This document shows, piece after piece, positions 50,594-59,465 of a stretch of 64,000 nt of DNA (its first letter is position 1; the number at the start of each line of letters is the position of its first letter). This stretch comes from CAYQJS01 sp964417895. Lineage in GTDB: Bacteria > Chloroflexota > UBA6077 > SHYK01. The notes below the pieces were generated by a model. It was not told the DNA's origin and searched no databases. It saw nothing but the letters and a program-made list of their open reading frames with translations. The stretch spans positions 1-64,000 of the forward strand of contig CAYQJS010000021.1 in NCBI GenBank assembly GCA_964417895.1, in the 5' to 3' direction. The position numbers and the translations under genes were made by a program.

Positions 50594-52303
50594 CTACGAC
50601 CCAAGGTCCCAGAGATGGGCGTTGAAGGTCTTCGCCAAGGAGTTGCTAGGGAAGACGTTCTTGACCTTGTTGTTGACGAGAGTGGTCCACGACTCGTAGT
50701 AAAAACCGATGAAGGTCACCTGGTCGGTCGTATGGCGCACGAACTCCCCCAGGGCGCGGGCACGCTCGTTTAGCGGAATCGTTGTAGCCCAGCGGTCGAG
50801 CGCAGCATCCACCTGGGGATGGGCGTAGCGAGCCCGATTGTTTCCCCGGAACCCGTTCTCCCGCGTGGCGATGTTCGAGCTATGGAAGTAGGGCTGCATC
50901 CCCGGGGTGTCCCCCTTTATGCCCCTGACCAGGAAGGCAGGGAACGGAGCCATGAGGCTCGCGTCCCGGGCCTGTTGAAAGGGGATGAGCTTGAGCTGCG
51001 CGTCTATCCCCGCCTTACGCCAGTAATCGGTGGAGACGATGGTTCCCCGTACCCGCTCCTCCTCCTCCTGCACCCCCCAGTGCTCGAAGCTGATCCGCTG
51101 CCCGGCCGCGTCTTCGTAGAACCCATCGCTACTCTTGCGATACCCGATCTCCTCCATCAATTGGGCGGTCTCACGTGGGTCGTAGTCGTACTTGACGATG
51201 AACGACTGAATGAGGTCGTATTCGGGCATCACCGGACCGACCGGGCTGTGGGCTATGCTGCTCCGACCCATCATGATGGTCTGCACCATCTCCTCGCGAT
51301 CGAGGGCATGAATCAAAGCACGGCGAAACCGGACGTCCAGCACCAGCGGAAGGGCTGGCTCCAGCATTTGAGGCATCGTCGCCACCGTGCTCGAGGGGTA
51401 GGGGCTCAGGATGGCGGCCCCGTCGCGCCACTGCCCCATGAGCGACACGACCTGGTCGGGCGCGAGGTTCGCACTCATGGTCTGGTCGACCGTTCCTGCC
51501 AGAAGGTTCGCCGTGAGGGTCGCTGGGTCTGGGATGAACCTGATCTCGACCACATCCAGCTTTGGTCGGCCGAGCACATAGCCGTCGAAGGCATCCAGAA
51601 CGACGTGACTCCCACGGTCGTATTCCCTTACTTTGAATGGGCCCGCGCCTACCCACGCTTCGCCCCAGTATGGGTGGTCCAGAAGTCTTTCCTTTTGCCC
51701 CCGATACGGCTGCTCCAACAGGTGCCGTGGCATCAAACGGTCCGGGTGGCCAAACATCGAGATGGCCTCGATATAGGTCTGCTTCCATGTCACGACGACC
51801 GTCGTGGGATCGGAAGCCTCGACGCTGTCGATTAACCGATACCCAGCATGGGCGGCAATGGTCGTCGCGGGGTCAGTCTGAACCTGAGTCCCGAAGACAA
51901 AATCGTCCGCCGTGATTGGCGTTCCATCGTGCCAGCGAGCGTCCTGCCGGATCTTCCACGTGGTCTCCATTCTGCCATCGTCAAAGAGCTTCCAGAGCCC
52001 ATTTTCAAGGGAGGGGACAGCCTGGGCGAGCTGGGCGTAGACGTCCCTTCCGTCGGTCTGAGCCAGGCCGGCATGGACGAGCTGCTCGATGTCATCCCCG
52101 TCCGACTGGGGGATGTGATTGCTCATGGCAGCAATCTGCGGACGCATGAACGCCACGACAACGCGCTTGGGTCCCTGAGGCTGGGTCTGGCCTGCGGCCC
52201 CAACACCGGCGTTAGAACCAGGCGCCGCCGGCGCTGGAGCACAGGCGGTCAGCACGAGAGCCACGGTCAAAGACAGCACGACGACTCTCTTGGAGAATCC
52301 CAC
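50594..52303 (-). CDS. ABC transporter substrate-binding lipoprotein, family 5
   Basis: 569 residues, GTG start preceded by AAGGAG. Signal peptide VVVLSLTVALVLTAC, a lipobox with Cys ~21, then SBP_bac_5: TWKIRQDARWHDGTPITADD, YAHPQVDAALDRWATTIPLN and related blocks. This class binds oligopeptides, nickel, opines or glycosides. No permease or ATPase gene is nearby. Paralogous to the SBP at 54671-56380. Confidence 0.88.
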   Translation of the reverse strand: MGFSKRVVVLSLTVALVLTACAPAPAAPGSNAGVGAAGQTQPQGPKRVVVAFMRPQIAAMSNHIPQSDGDDIEQLVHAGLAQTDGRDVYAQLAQAVPSLENGLWKLFDDGRMETTWKIRQDARWHDGTPITADDFVFGTQVQTDPATTIAAHAGYRLIDSVEASDPTTVVVTWKQTYIEAISMFGHPDRLMPRHLLEQPYRGQKERLLDHPYWGEAWVGAGPFKVREYDRGSHVVLDAFDGYVLGRPKLDVVEIRFIPDPATLTANLLAGTVDQTMSANLAPDQVVSLMGQWRDGAAILSPYPSSTVATMPQMLEPALPLVLDVRFRRALIHALDREEMVQTIMMGRSSIAHSPVGPVMPEYDLIQSFIVKYDYDPRETAQLMEEIGYRKSSDGFYEDAAGQRISFEHWGVQEEEERVRGTIVSTDYWRKAGIDAQLKLIPFQQARDASLMAPFPAFLVRGIKGDTPGMQPYFHSSNIATRENGFRGNNRARYAHPQVDAALDRWATTIPLNERARALGEFVRHTTDQVTFIGFYYESWTTLVNNKVKNVFPSNSLAKTFNAHLWDLGS

Positions 52304-52347
52304 CTTACAATCTCCTTTCAGGCGCTTCTGGCCAGAATTCCGCCTCG

Positions 52348-53424
52348 CTATGCGTCCCGTCCGTAAAAGCGCAGAGCGTTCTCTGCGAGGAGCGCCGCCT
52401 TCGCGCCTTCGTCAACATCGGTACGTTCCAGCAGCTCATCGACTTCGTGCCGACAGAACTCCGCGCTCGTGTTCTCATGTGGGAAGTCAGTTGCGAAGAG
52501 AAACGGTTCGGCTCCAGCCCGCTGCACGGCATATCCCAGGCTCTCGTCGTCTACGTCGAACCCGACGTAGATCCGCCCCTCTCGCACGTGCCGTCGAAAG
52601 TACGCGCTCGCTTTCTCTCCAGGTTGAGGGCTCCCTGGCACTGGGTTGCCCTCCCGGTCGTCCTGCAGATGGCTTGGGTAGGACCGGTCCAGGCGGTCCA
52701 TGATGAATGGCACCCAACCCGCGCCTCCTTCCAGGTAGGCCACCCGCAGACCGGGAAACTGGTCGAACACGCCGTGAGTCAGCATGCCGACGCACTGGAT
52801 CAGGACAGTCAGCGGGTGACCCAGTGCGTGCGCACCGTAAAACGTGCTGAAGGAATCGACGGCCGCCAGACGGTGATGGGAGCCGCCATGAACAGCGAGC
52901 GGGCAGCGTAGTCGCTGAGCTGCCTCATAGATAGGCCAGAACATCCGGTCCCCCAGATGGGCTTTGAGTCCTTCTCCGTTCGAGGCGAGCATTCCACCGC
53001 TCATGCCCAAACCTTCGACCGCCCGGTGCAGCTCGTCGACCGCCGCGCTCACCTCCTGCAGCGGAAGGATAGCCATTGCACCCAACCGAGGACTTTGACT
53101 TATGTAGCGCTCGTGGACCCAGTTGTTGTAGGCCTGGCACGCGGCAATGGCCCACTCTGGATCGATGACTCGTCCGATAGACAATCCATTGGTCGGGTAC
53201 ATCACAGTCCATTCGATGCCTGTCTCGTCCAGGAACTCGACCCACTCCGCCGCGTCGGGAGCCCTCGGCTTGGCAGTACCCCCTGCGGCATTGCGGCTTT
53301 TTCTGAAGTGCTGGCCATGTAGGTGGTCGAGTGCCGGGAAAACGTCCTTCGAGCCGTTTGGCATGAACTTCGCGATCTCATCGTTGTTTTCCCGAATGTG
53401 CCCATCCGCATCGATCACGCGCAT
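52348..53424 (-). CDS. Amidohydrolase-2 family metal-dependent hydrolase (copy A)
   Basis: 358 residues, ATG with AAAGGAG eight bases upstream. TIM-barrel amidohydrolase of the ACMSD-like class: MRVIDADGHIRE (the first His of the usual H-x-H is replaced by DGH), CPLAVHGGSHHRL, VAYLEGGAGWVPFIMDRLDR and the metal Asp in LFATDFPHEN. It hydrolyses or decarboxylates a cyclic acid; substrate unknown. It is a clear paralogue of 56477-57556 and lies just upstream of an SBP gene in both copies. Confidence 0.86.
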   Translation of the reverse strand: MRVIDADGHIRENNDEIAKFMPNGSKDVFPALDHLHGQHFRKSRNAAGGTAKPRAPDAAEWVEFLDETGIEWTVMYPTNGLSIGRVIDPEWAIAACQAYNNWVHERYISQSPRLGAMAILPLQEVSAAVDELHRAVEGLGMSGGMLASNGEGLKAHLGDRMFWPIYEAAQRLRCPLAVHGGSHHRLAAVDSFSTFYGAHALGHPLTVLIQCVGMLTHGVFDQFPGLRVAYLEGGAGWVPFIMDRLDRSYPSHLQDDREGNPVPGSPQPGEKASAYFRRHVREGRIYVGFDVDDESLGYAVQRAGAEPFLFATDFPHENTSAEFCRHEVDELLERTDVDEGAKAALLAENALRFYGRDA

Positions 53425-53508
53425 ATTTGGCTCTCCTTTCTTTTCGGCTGATCGATAAGACCGCGTTGTCCTCGACTGAATCCTCCGGACCCTTCACGGG
53501 CTCCGCCC

Positions 53509-54606
53509 CTAGATCCCGTAGAAGCGCCGCGGGTTGTCCTCCAGGATCTTGCGCGCAACCTCGGCGGGGATCTCCCCGGACGCCCCTCGCTGCTCGACGA
53601 TGTCCAGGGCCCGCAGCTCCGCCGACGCGTCGGCGTGTGTGTAATCCGTTCCGACGAGGAGGCTATCCTCCGTCCCAAACTGCAGGATGTACGGCAGGTC
53701 ATCCTGGCTCTGGCAGGCTACGTAGATACGGTTCGGGCGGAACAGATCGAGCTGCTTGGCGTCGAGGGGCCGGTGGGCCTGGCGGTTGAGACCGGCCAGC
53801 CGGCGCGACAGCGAAAATGGCACCCAGGACGCGGACGCTTCGATGAAGCCGACCCGGAGGGCAGGGAACTGCTGCATGACACCCGATGCCATGAGGGGCT
53901 CGAACGCCATCACGGCGGTGATGGGGTCCGCTGCGCGCAACGATGGGACAGGCCCCTCGGTGCCCGTATGGATGCACATGGGGATGTCGAGTCGGCTGGC
54001 CTTCTCGTAGAGGGGGAAAAAGTAGGGGTCGTCGACGGCTCGTCCCCCGCACTCAACGCCCTTCTTGAATACCCCGCAGGCGCCATGGTCCTTCGCCCAC
54101 CGAAGCTCCTCGAGCGCCTTGTCCATGGTCAAGAGCGGGAGCACAGCCACCCACCGTAGCCGTCCGTGCGTTTGATCGGTCCGCGCGGCGATCCAGCGGC
54201 TGTAGGACCGCGCGAGCGCCAGCTCGACCTCCGGCCGTCCGATGAACGAGGCGTTGATGAACGTCGTGGGGTACAGAACCTGCACGTCGATGCGCAGCTC
54301 GTCCAGGTGCCTCACGCGGGCATCGACGTCCAGGAGCTGACTCGTGGCCGCCGTCGTTCCGGTGCGCGGGTAATCGCGCACCGGACGCCGGTAGATCTCA
54401 CCGTCGACCAGCCACCCATCCGAGGGAGGCGGCCGGAACTCACGAGGTCTCGTAGTGACGGCAGCGCCGGGACTGCTCGCTCGAAGCCGACTCGCGGCGG
54501 TCGCCGGCTCGACACTGACCGGCTTGAACCGGCTCTCGCTCGGCTCGATGTATTCCCAGGTGTCTTCCGTCTCGTCGACGTGGGCATCCGCGTCAATCCG
54601 GAACAT
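53509..54606 (-). CDS. Amidohydrolase-2 family hydrolase (copy B)
   Basis: 365 residues; GAGAGAGG near the ATG. It has FRIDADAHVDETEDTWEYIE at the N-terminus (H at the second metal position), MCIHTGTEGPVPS, VGFIEASASWVPFSLSRRLA, VGTDYTHADASAEL and the C-terminal ILEDNPRRFYGI. It is a different subgroup from copy A. A degraded relative lies at 57587-57728 next to the CRISPR array. Confidence 0.86.
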   Translation of the reverse strand: MFRIDADAHVDETEDTWEYIEPSESRFKPVSVEPATAASRLRASSPGAAVTTRPREFRPPPSDGWLVDGEIYRRPVRDYPRTGTTAATSQLLDVDARVRHLDELRIDVQVLYPTTFINASFIGRPEVELALARSYSRWIAARTDQTHGRLRWVAVLPLLTMDKALEELRWAKDHGACGVFKKGVECGGRAVDDPYFFPLYEKASRLDIPMCIHTGTEGPVPSLRAADPITAVMAFEPLMASGVMQQFPALRVGFIEASASWVPFSLSRRLAGLNRQAHRPLDAKQLDLFRPNRIYVACQSQDDLPYILQFGTEDSLLVGTDYTHADASAELRALDIVEQRGASGEIPAEVARKILEDNPRRFYGI

Positions 54607-54670
54607 CGCTCATCCTCTCTCCGGCGCTATCGCAGTGGATGGCGGCCACGCAGGGGTTGACGTTCAGCGC

Positions 54671-56380
54671 CTACGACTTGTCCCACTGGAAGACGTTCCA
54701 GCCGGGGTTCGTCGCGCTGATGTCACCCTTCACTGCCTTGCCCATCACGACCGCCTGGACCTCCCAGTACACCGGCATGAGGGCGACGTCCCCCATGAGC
54801 TGCTGGATGTGCTCACGCCGAAGCGGAATCTGCTCTCTCGGATCGACCGTCGCCGTCAACTGTGCCAGCAGCTCGTCCGCCCTCGGGTTCTGGTAGGCAG
54901 CGCGGTTCCGCCCGCTCCAGCGATTCGCCGTCGACGCGACATCCCGACCGTTGAATCGCTCGGCCATCGTATCGACGCTCGTGCCGGTCATCTCGATGGT
55001 GGGAAAGGTCGACTGGTATTCCCGGTCCTCCGAGCGAGCGGGCGGGACGGGATTCGGGCGGGCGTCGGCACCGATCGCTTTCCAGTCACCGGCCACCAGT
55101 GTGGCGGACCGTGCGTCCGTCTGGGGAATGGACCAGACCTCCACCTCGAATCGCTCCCCACTGGGTTGATGCACCAGCACCCCATCGGGGCCACGGGTCC
55201 ATCCAGCCTGGGCCAGAAGGTCCTGGGCGCCTGCAGGGTCGTATGGGTACTGGGGGATGGCCGACTCCACGGCGGGGCGCAGCGGGTCAGTGGGCGCATA
55301 CCAGCTATCGGCGATTGGCGCCAGCCCGTGACTCATCACCTCTGCGAGTCCCGCACGGTTGATTGCTCGGTAGAGAGCTTCGCGCACGGTCCGGTTCGGG
55401 ATGCCGTTGACGGGTCGCGCGAACTCGGGCCGGAACTGCAGCTCGCCATAGACCACCCGGGACACCGGTTCGATGCGGACGGTGTCGCCCGTTCCCTCCC
55501 AGCGCTGCTTCAACTGGAGTGCGGCGTCGGTTGCGACCCCCGGCGGCGGGATCAAGTCGATGGCCCCCGCGAGGGCGTTCGCGACCATCACATTGCTATC
55601 CCTGACGAATTGGACGGTCATCCCATCCAGTGGCGGACGACCCTGGTAATAGCCGTCGAAGCGCGCCATCTCGATGAAGGAGCCCTGTTCCCATTTCACG
55701 AGTCGATACGGGCCCAGGCCGATGAATTCCGTGGTGAAGCGTGGACTGCTGATGAAGGCCGCCTTGTTTGTCTGATACAGGTCCTCTAGCAGGTGCTTCG
55801 GCATCGGGGTCAGACCACGAGCCTGGTCAGCCGAGACCAGGATCCCGGACCAGTGCACGATGAACGTCTGGGGGTCTGGGGCCGTGGCCGACTCCATATT
55901 CCGCCGCTCGACCCCGTAGGCATGGGGAAGATCCGGGTCCTTGTGAAGCGTGAAGGAGAACAGGAGGTCGGCGCTCGTGAAGGGCGTGCCATCGTGCCAT
56001 TTGACCCCCTGCTGGAGCTTCCACGTCATATCCATGGTGCCGTCCGGATTGACGCGCCACGTGCCCTTCTCGACCGACGGCACCTCCAGGGCGAGCTGCG
56101 GGCGCACGACCCAGCGGTCGTCCTGGATCGTCAAGTGGTCGTGGAGAAAGTACCGCACGACGCCTGCTCCATCCGCACTTCCGCCCTGGCCGGTGAAGCC
56201 TTCAAAGGTCGCGGGCTCGCGGAGAAAGGCAATGGTCAGCACCTTCGGCACCGCCGCGGGCCCGCTCTCCACCGGGGCGGCACCGCCTGCGAGAGGGCTC
56301 GACGGCGGTGCGCATGCGCTCAGGAGCAGCACAAGCCCTGCGAACGGCGCCAGCGTCAGGAATCTCCCACGCTTTTGCAT
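54671..56380 (-). CDS. ABC transporter substrate-binding lipoprotein, family 5 (second copy)
   Basis: 569 residues from ATG 56378-56380, preceded by AGGAGG with five bases spacing; the longer frame to 56464 is not needed. Lipoprotein signal RFLTLAPFAGLVLLLSAC. SBP_bac_5 blocks include DMTWKLQQGVKWHDGTPFTS and NRWSGRNRAAYQNPRADELL. It is paralogous to 50594-52303. As an orphan binding protein it probably works with a transporter encoded elsewhere. Confidence 0.88.
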   Translation of the reverse strand: MQKRGRFLTLAPFAGLVLLLSACAPPSSPLAGGAAPVESGPAAVPKVLTIAFLREPATFEGFTGQGGSADGAGVVRYFLHDHLTIQDDRWVVRPQLALEVPSVEKGTWRVNPDGTMDMTWKLQQGVKWHDGTPFTSADLLFSFTLHKDPDLPHAYGVERRNMESATAPDPQTFIVHWSGILVSADQARGLTPMPKHLLEDLYQTNKAAFISSPRFTTEFIGLGPYRLVKWEQGSFIEMARFDGYYQGRPPLDGMTVQFVRDSNVMVANALAGAIDLIPPPGVATDAALQLKQRWEGTGDTVRIEPVSRVVYGELQFRPEFARPVNGIPNRTVREALYRAINRAGLAEVMSHGLAPIADSWYAPTDPLRPAVESAIPQYPYDPAGAQDLLAQAGWTRGPDGVLVHQPSGERFEVEVWSIPQTDARSATLVAGDWKAIGADARPNPVPPARSEDREYQSTFPTIEMTGTSVDTMAERFNGRDVASTANRWSGRNRAAYQNPRADELLAQLTATVDPREQIPLRREHIQQLMGDVALMPVYWEVQAVVMGKAVKGDISATNPGWNVFQWDKS

Positions 56381-56476
56381 CCGAGCCTCCTTCTTTGCTC
56401 GCTCAGTTCCTGGCGGGGCTGAACGGATTGACGACCAAAGCAGAGGCGTCACGGCGGCGCCCATTGACCCCGGTGA

Positions 56477-57556
56477 TCATGAGCCGGTCCCTTGGCCATA
56501 AAACCGCAGGGCATTGCCGCCGAGCACCGCCTCCTTGCTCTGCTGCGTGAGGTCGTCCCGTTCGAGAAGCTCCTCGATCTCGCCGCGACACATGCGCGCG
56601 GTGCGGCGCTCATGGGGGAAATCACTCGCGTACAGGAAGGCCTCCGCGCCGGCTCGCTGGACAGCATTACCGAGGCCATCGTCGTCGACGTCGAATCCCA
56701 CGAAAACCCGCCCGTCCTTTACGAGCCGCTTGAAGTATTCGCTGGGCATTTCGCCTGGCTTGGGCGCGTAGGCGATCTGCCCGTCAAGGTTCACCTGGGC
56801 GTGGCCCTCGTGGTACGCCCGGTCCAGCCGGTCCATGACGAACGGCACCCAGCTCGCTCCGCCCTCCAAATACCCGACGCGCAGGCCCGGGAAGCGGTCG
56901 AACACCCCATGGGAGAGCATGCCGGCGGCCTGAACCATGACGCCGAACGGATGGCCCAGCGCATTGACCGGGTAATACACACTGAAGGTGTCCATGCCGA
57001 GGTGATGGTGGGATCCGCCGTGGACCGCCAGGGAGCAGCCCAACCTCTCCGCTTCCTGATACAGGGGCCAATAGATCTTTGACCCCAGATGCGCCTTGAT
57101 GCCCTCGCCGTTAGAAGGCAGCATGGCCCCGCACATTCCGAGTTCGGTGACTGCCCGGTTGAGCTCCGCCACGGCGGCTTCGACGTCCTGGATGGGGACG
57201 AGCGCCATCCCCATGATTTTGGGGTTGCCCGCCGTAAATTTCTCGTACAGCCAGCTATTGTAGGCCCGACACACCGCGGCCGCGTAGTCCTCGGACGTGA
57301 TGCGCCCGACCGCAAGTCCCATGGTGGGATAGAGCACGGTCCAGGCAATTCCCGTTTCATCCAAGAAATCGACCCATTCGCGGGGGCCAATCTTCCTGCC
57401 GCGCTCCTGGGGGACGTCAGGCCTCAAGAAGTTCTGGTGGAGGTGATCAAGCCGCGGGAACAGGCTCCCATGCTGGTTCCCTCTGGGCATGTGTCTGTTG
57501 ATCTCATCCAACCACGATCCTTCAGAAATGTGGCCGTCCGCATCGATGATCTGCAT
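56477..57556 (-). CDS. Amidohydrolase-2 family hydrolase (copy A')
   Basis: 359 residues; GAGGAG eight to nine bases before the ATG. It parallels copy A throughout: MQIIDADGHISEGSWLDEIN, WVDFLDETGIAWTVLYPTMG, LAVHGGSHHHLGMDTF, GYLEGGASWVPFVMDRLDRA and ASDFPHERRTARMC. The order A' then SBP repeats the A-SBP order further left, supporting a tandem duplication. Confidence 0.86.
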   Translation of the reverse strand: MQIIDADGHISEGSWLDEINRHMPRGNQHGSLFPRLDHLHQNFLRPDVPQERGRKIGPREWVDFLDETGIAWTVLYPTMGLAVGRITSEDYAAAVCRAYNSWLYEKFTAGNPKIMGMALVPIQDVEAAVAELNRAVTELGMCGAMLPSNGEGIKAHLGSKIYWPLYQEAERLGCSLAVHGGSHHHLGMDTFSVYYPVNALGHPFGVMVQAAGMLSHGVFDRFPGLRVGYLEGGASWVPFVMDRLDRAYHEGHAQVNLDGQIAYAPKPGEMPSEYFKRLVKDGRVFVGFDVDDDGLGNAVQRAGAEAFLYASDFPHERRTARMCRGEIEELLERDDLTQQSKEAVLGGNALRFYGQGTGS

Positions 57557-57586
57557 AGGTCTCTCTCCTCATGGCATCGAGGGCAT

Positions 57587-57728
57587 TTATAGCCCATAGA
57601 AACGTCGCGGGTTGTCGTCTAGGATCTTGCGGGCCGCCTCCGCTGGGATCTCACCTTTCACGCCCCGCTGCTCGATGATGTTCAGAGCGTCGAGTTGGTG
57701 CGTGTCATCGTGATGAGAGTAACGCACG
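57587..57728 (-). pseudogene. Remnant of an amidohydrolase (copy B') cut by the CRISPR region
   Basis: The minus strand encodes YSHHDDTHQLDALNIIEQRG then EIPAEAARKILDDNPRRFYG and a TAA stop (57587-57589). It aligns to the last ~46 residues of copy B (DYTHADASAEL...ILEDNPRRFYGI). Homology ends near 57728, about 30 bp before the first CRISPR repeat. The 5' five-sixths of the gene is missing, so this is a deletion remnant. Confidence 0.75.
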
Positions 57729-58628
57729 CACTCGACGCGCCGCATCGATCGGTTTGGGTTTCAATCCTCGCCCCGCTCGCTCGCGGGGCGCAACACCTCA
57801 ACGGGCAGGTAGGCCGTCGGGTCGGTCATCGCGTTTCAATCCTCGCCCCACTCGCTCGCGGGGCGCAACCCGGCGGTTTATTGCCGCATCCTGTTGCGCT
57901 GTGCGGTTTCAATCCCCGCCCCGCTCACGAGCGGGGCGCGACACGCTTGTAGCGCCTCGACAACCTGGGCCAGGGGGGTTTCAATCCCCGCCCCGCTCGT
58001 GAGCGGGGCGCGACTTGGAAGCTGGTAGTGCTTCCCCCGTCTGGCTGCCCTGTTTCAATCCCCGCCCCGCTCGTGAGCGGGGCGCGACGACTGACGAAAC
58101 TTGGAATCCCACAACGGGCTGCACGTTTCAATCCCCACCCCGCTCGTGAGCGGGGCGCGACGATCGGGGCCGCGCACGACACAGAATCCCTCTTCTTCGT
58201 TTCAATCCCCACCTCGCTCGTGAGCGGGGCGCGACGCGGTCTGCGAGAGCTGAGCGGATCGCGACGTCGCAGTTTCAATCCCCACCCCGCTCGTGAGCGG
58301 GGCGCGACGCGATCAACTGCCGTCCCTCCGGGTGGACCGGCGGGTTTCAATCCCCACCCCGCTCGTGAGCGGGGCGCGACCTGGGCGTGGTGCTGTTCCT
58401 CGGTGACCTGGCCTGGTTTCAATCCCCACCCCGCTCGTGAGCGGGGCGCGACGTGCTAACGAGAAATGGGCCAGCCTCCTTGGCGGCGTTTCAATCCCCA
58501 CCCCGCTCGTGAGCGGGGCGCGACACTCCCGGATCATGGATTCGAGCACGCTCGGTCGACGTTTCAATCCCCGCCCCGCTCGTGAGCGGGGCGCGACACT
58601 CCCGGATCATGGATTCGAGCACGCTCGG

Positions 58629-58728
58629 NNNNNNNNNNNNNNNNNNNNNNNNNNNNNNNNNNNNNNNNNNNNNNNNNNNNNNNNNNNNNNNNNNNNNNNN
58701 NNNNNNNNNNNNNNNNNNNNNNNNNNNN
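58629..58728. other. Assembly gap (100 N) within the CRISPR array
   Basis: A run of exactly 100 N, a conventional unknown-length filler. The spacer left of the gap starts identically to the complete spacer one unit earlier (ACTCCCGGATCATGGATTCG at 58525 and again at 58598), and TCGAC resumes right of the gap. The apparent spacer duplication is therefore probably a join artefact, and the true number of units here is unknown. Confidence 0.95.
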
Positions 58729-59455
58729 TCGACGTTTCAATCCCCGCCCCGCTCGTGAGCGGGGCGCAACCCGAGCCATTCTGCATCACGCCCCCGGCCA
58801 ATGTAGTTTCAATCCCCACCCCGCTCGTGAGCGGGGCGCAACGCAGGACCAGGAGTGCGATCAGGGCCGTCACGCCTAGTTTCAATCCCCGCCCCGCTCG
58901 TGAGCGGGGCGCAACGGGCGCGCGCTCGGGCTCTGGTGATCTGAGCGAAGTTTCAATCCCCACCCCGCTCGTGAGCGGGGCGCAACGGCTAACGCCGATC
59001 TGCTGGGCGAGCCATGTATAGCGTTTCAATCCCCACCCCGCTCGTGAGCGGGGCGCAACCCAGAGGACACGGATGTTGAACTGGGCGAGTCCTGGGTTTC
59101 AATCCCCGCCCCGCTCGTGAGCGGGGCGCGACCTCCTGGATGTCTCGATCCAGCCAATACTCAGCGTTTCAATCCCCGCCCCGCTCGTGAGCGGGGCGCG
59201 ACGCATTATGCTCGCACAAAACACCACGTCGAGAACACGTTTCAATCCCCGCCCCGCTCGTGAGCGGGGCGCGACCGTCGAGAGCGTGGAGGCAAGCCGA
59301 GCGGCAGATTCGTTTCAATCCCCGCCCCGCTCGTGAGCGGGGCGCGACGTCGGCAGCCGGTGGATGAGCCGATGACTCTCGAGTTTCAATCCCCGCCCCC
59401 CCGGTAGCGGGGCGCGACCCGGGGGCCGGCATGGGGGGAAGTCCGGGGTCTCCAG

Positions 59456-59465
59456 NNNNNNNNNN
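59456..59465. other. Assembly gap (10 N) within the CRISPR array
   Basis: Ten N replace most of one repeat, of which only CGCGAC remains (59466-59471). The two spacers on each side are noisy near-copies of each other (GATGAGCCGATG and GCATGGGGGGAAGTCCG shared), and repeats at 59383 and 59506 carry unusual indels. This looks like two error-prone contig ends overlapped. Confidence 0.9.
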
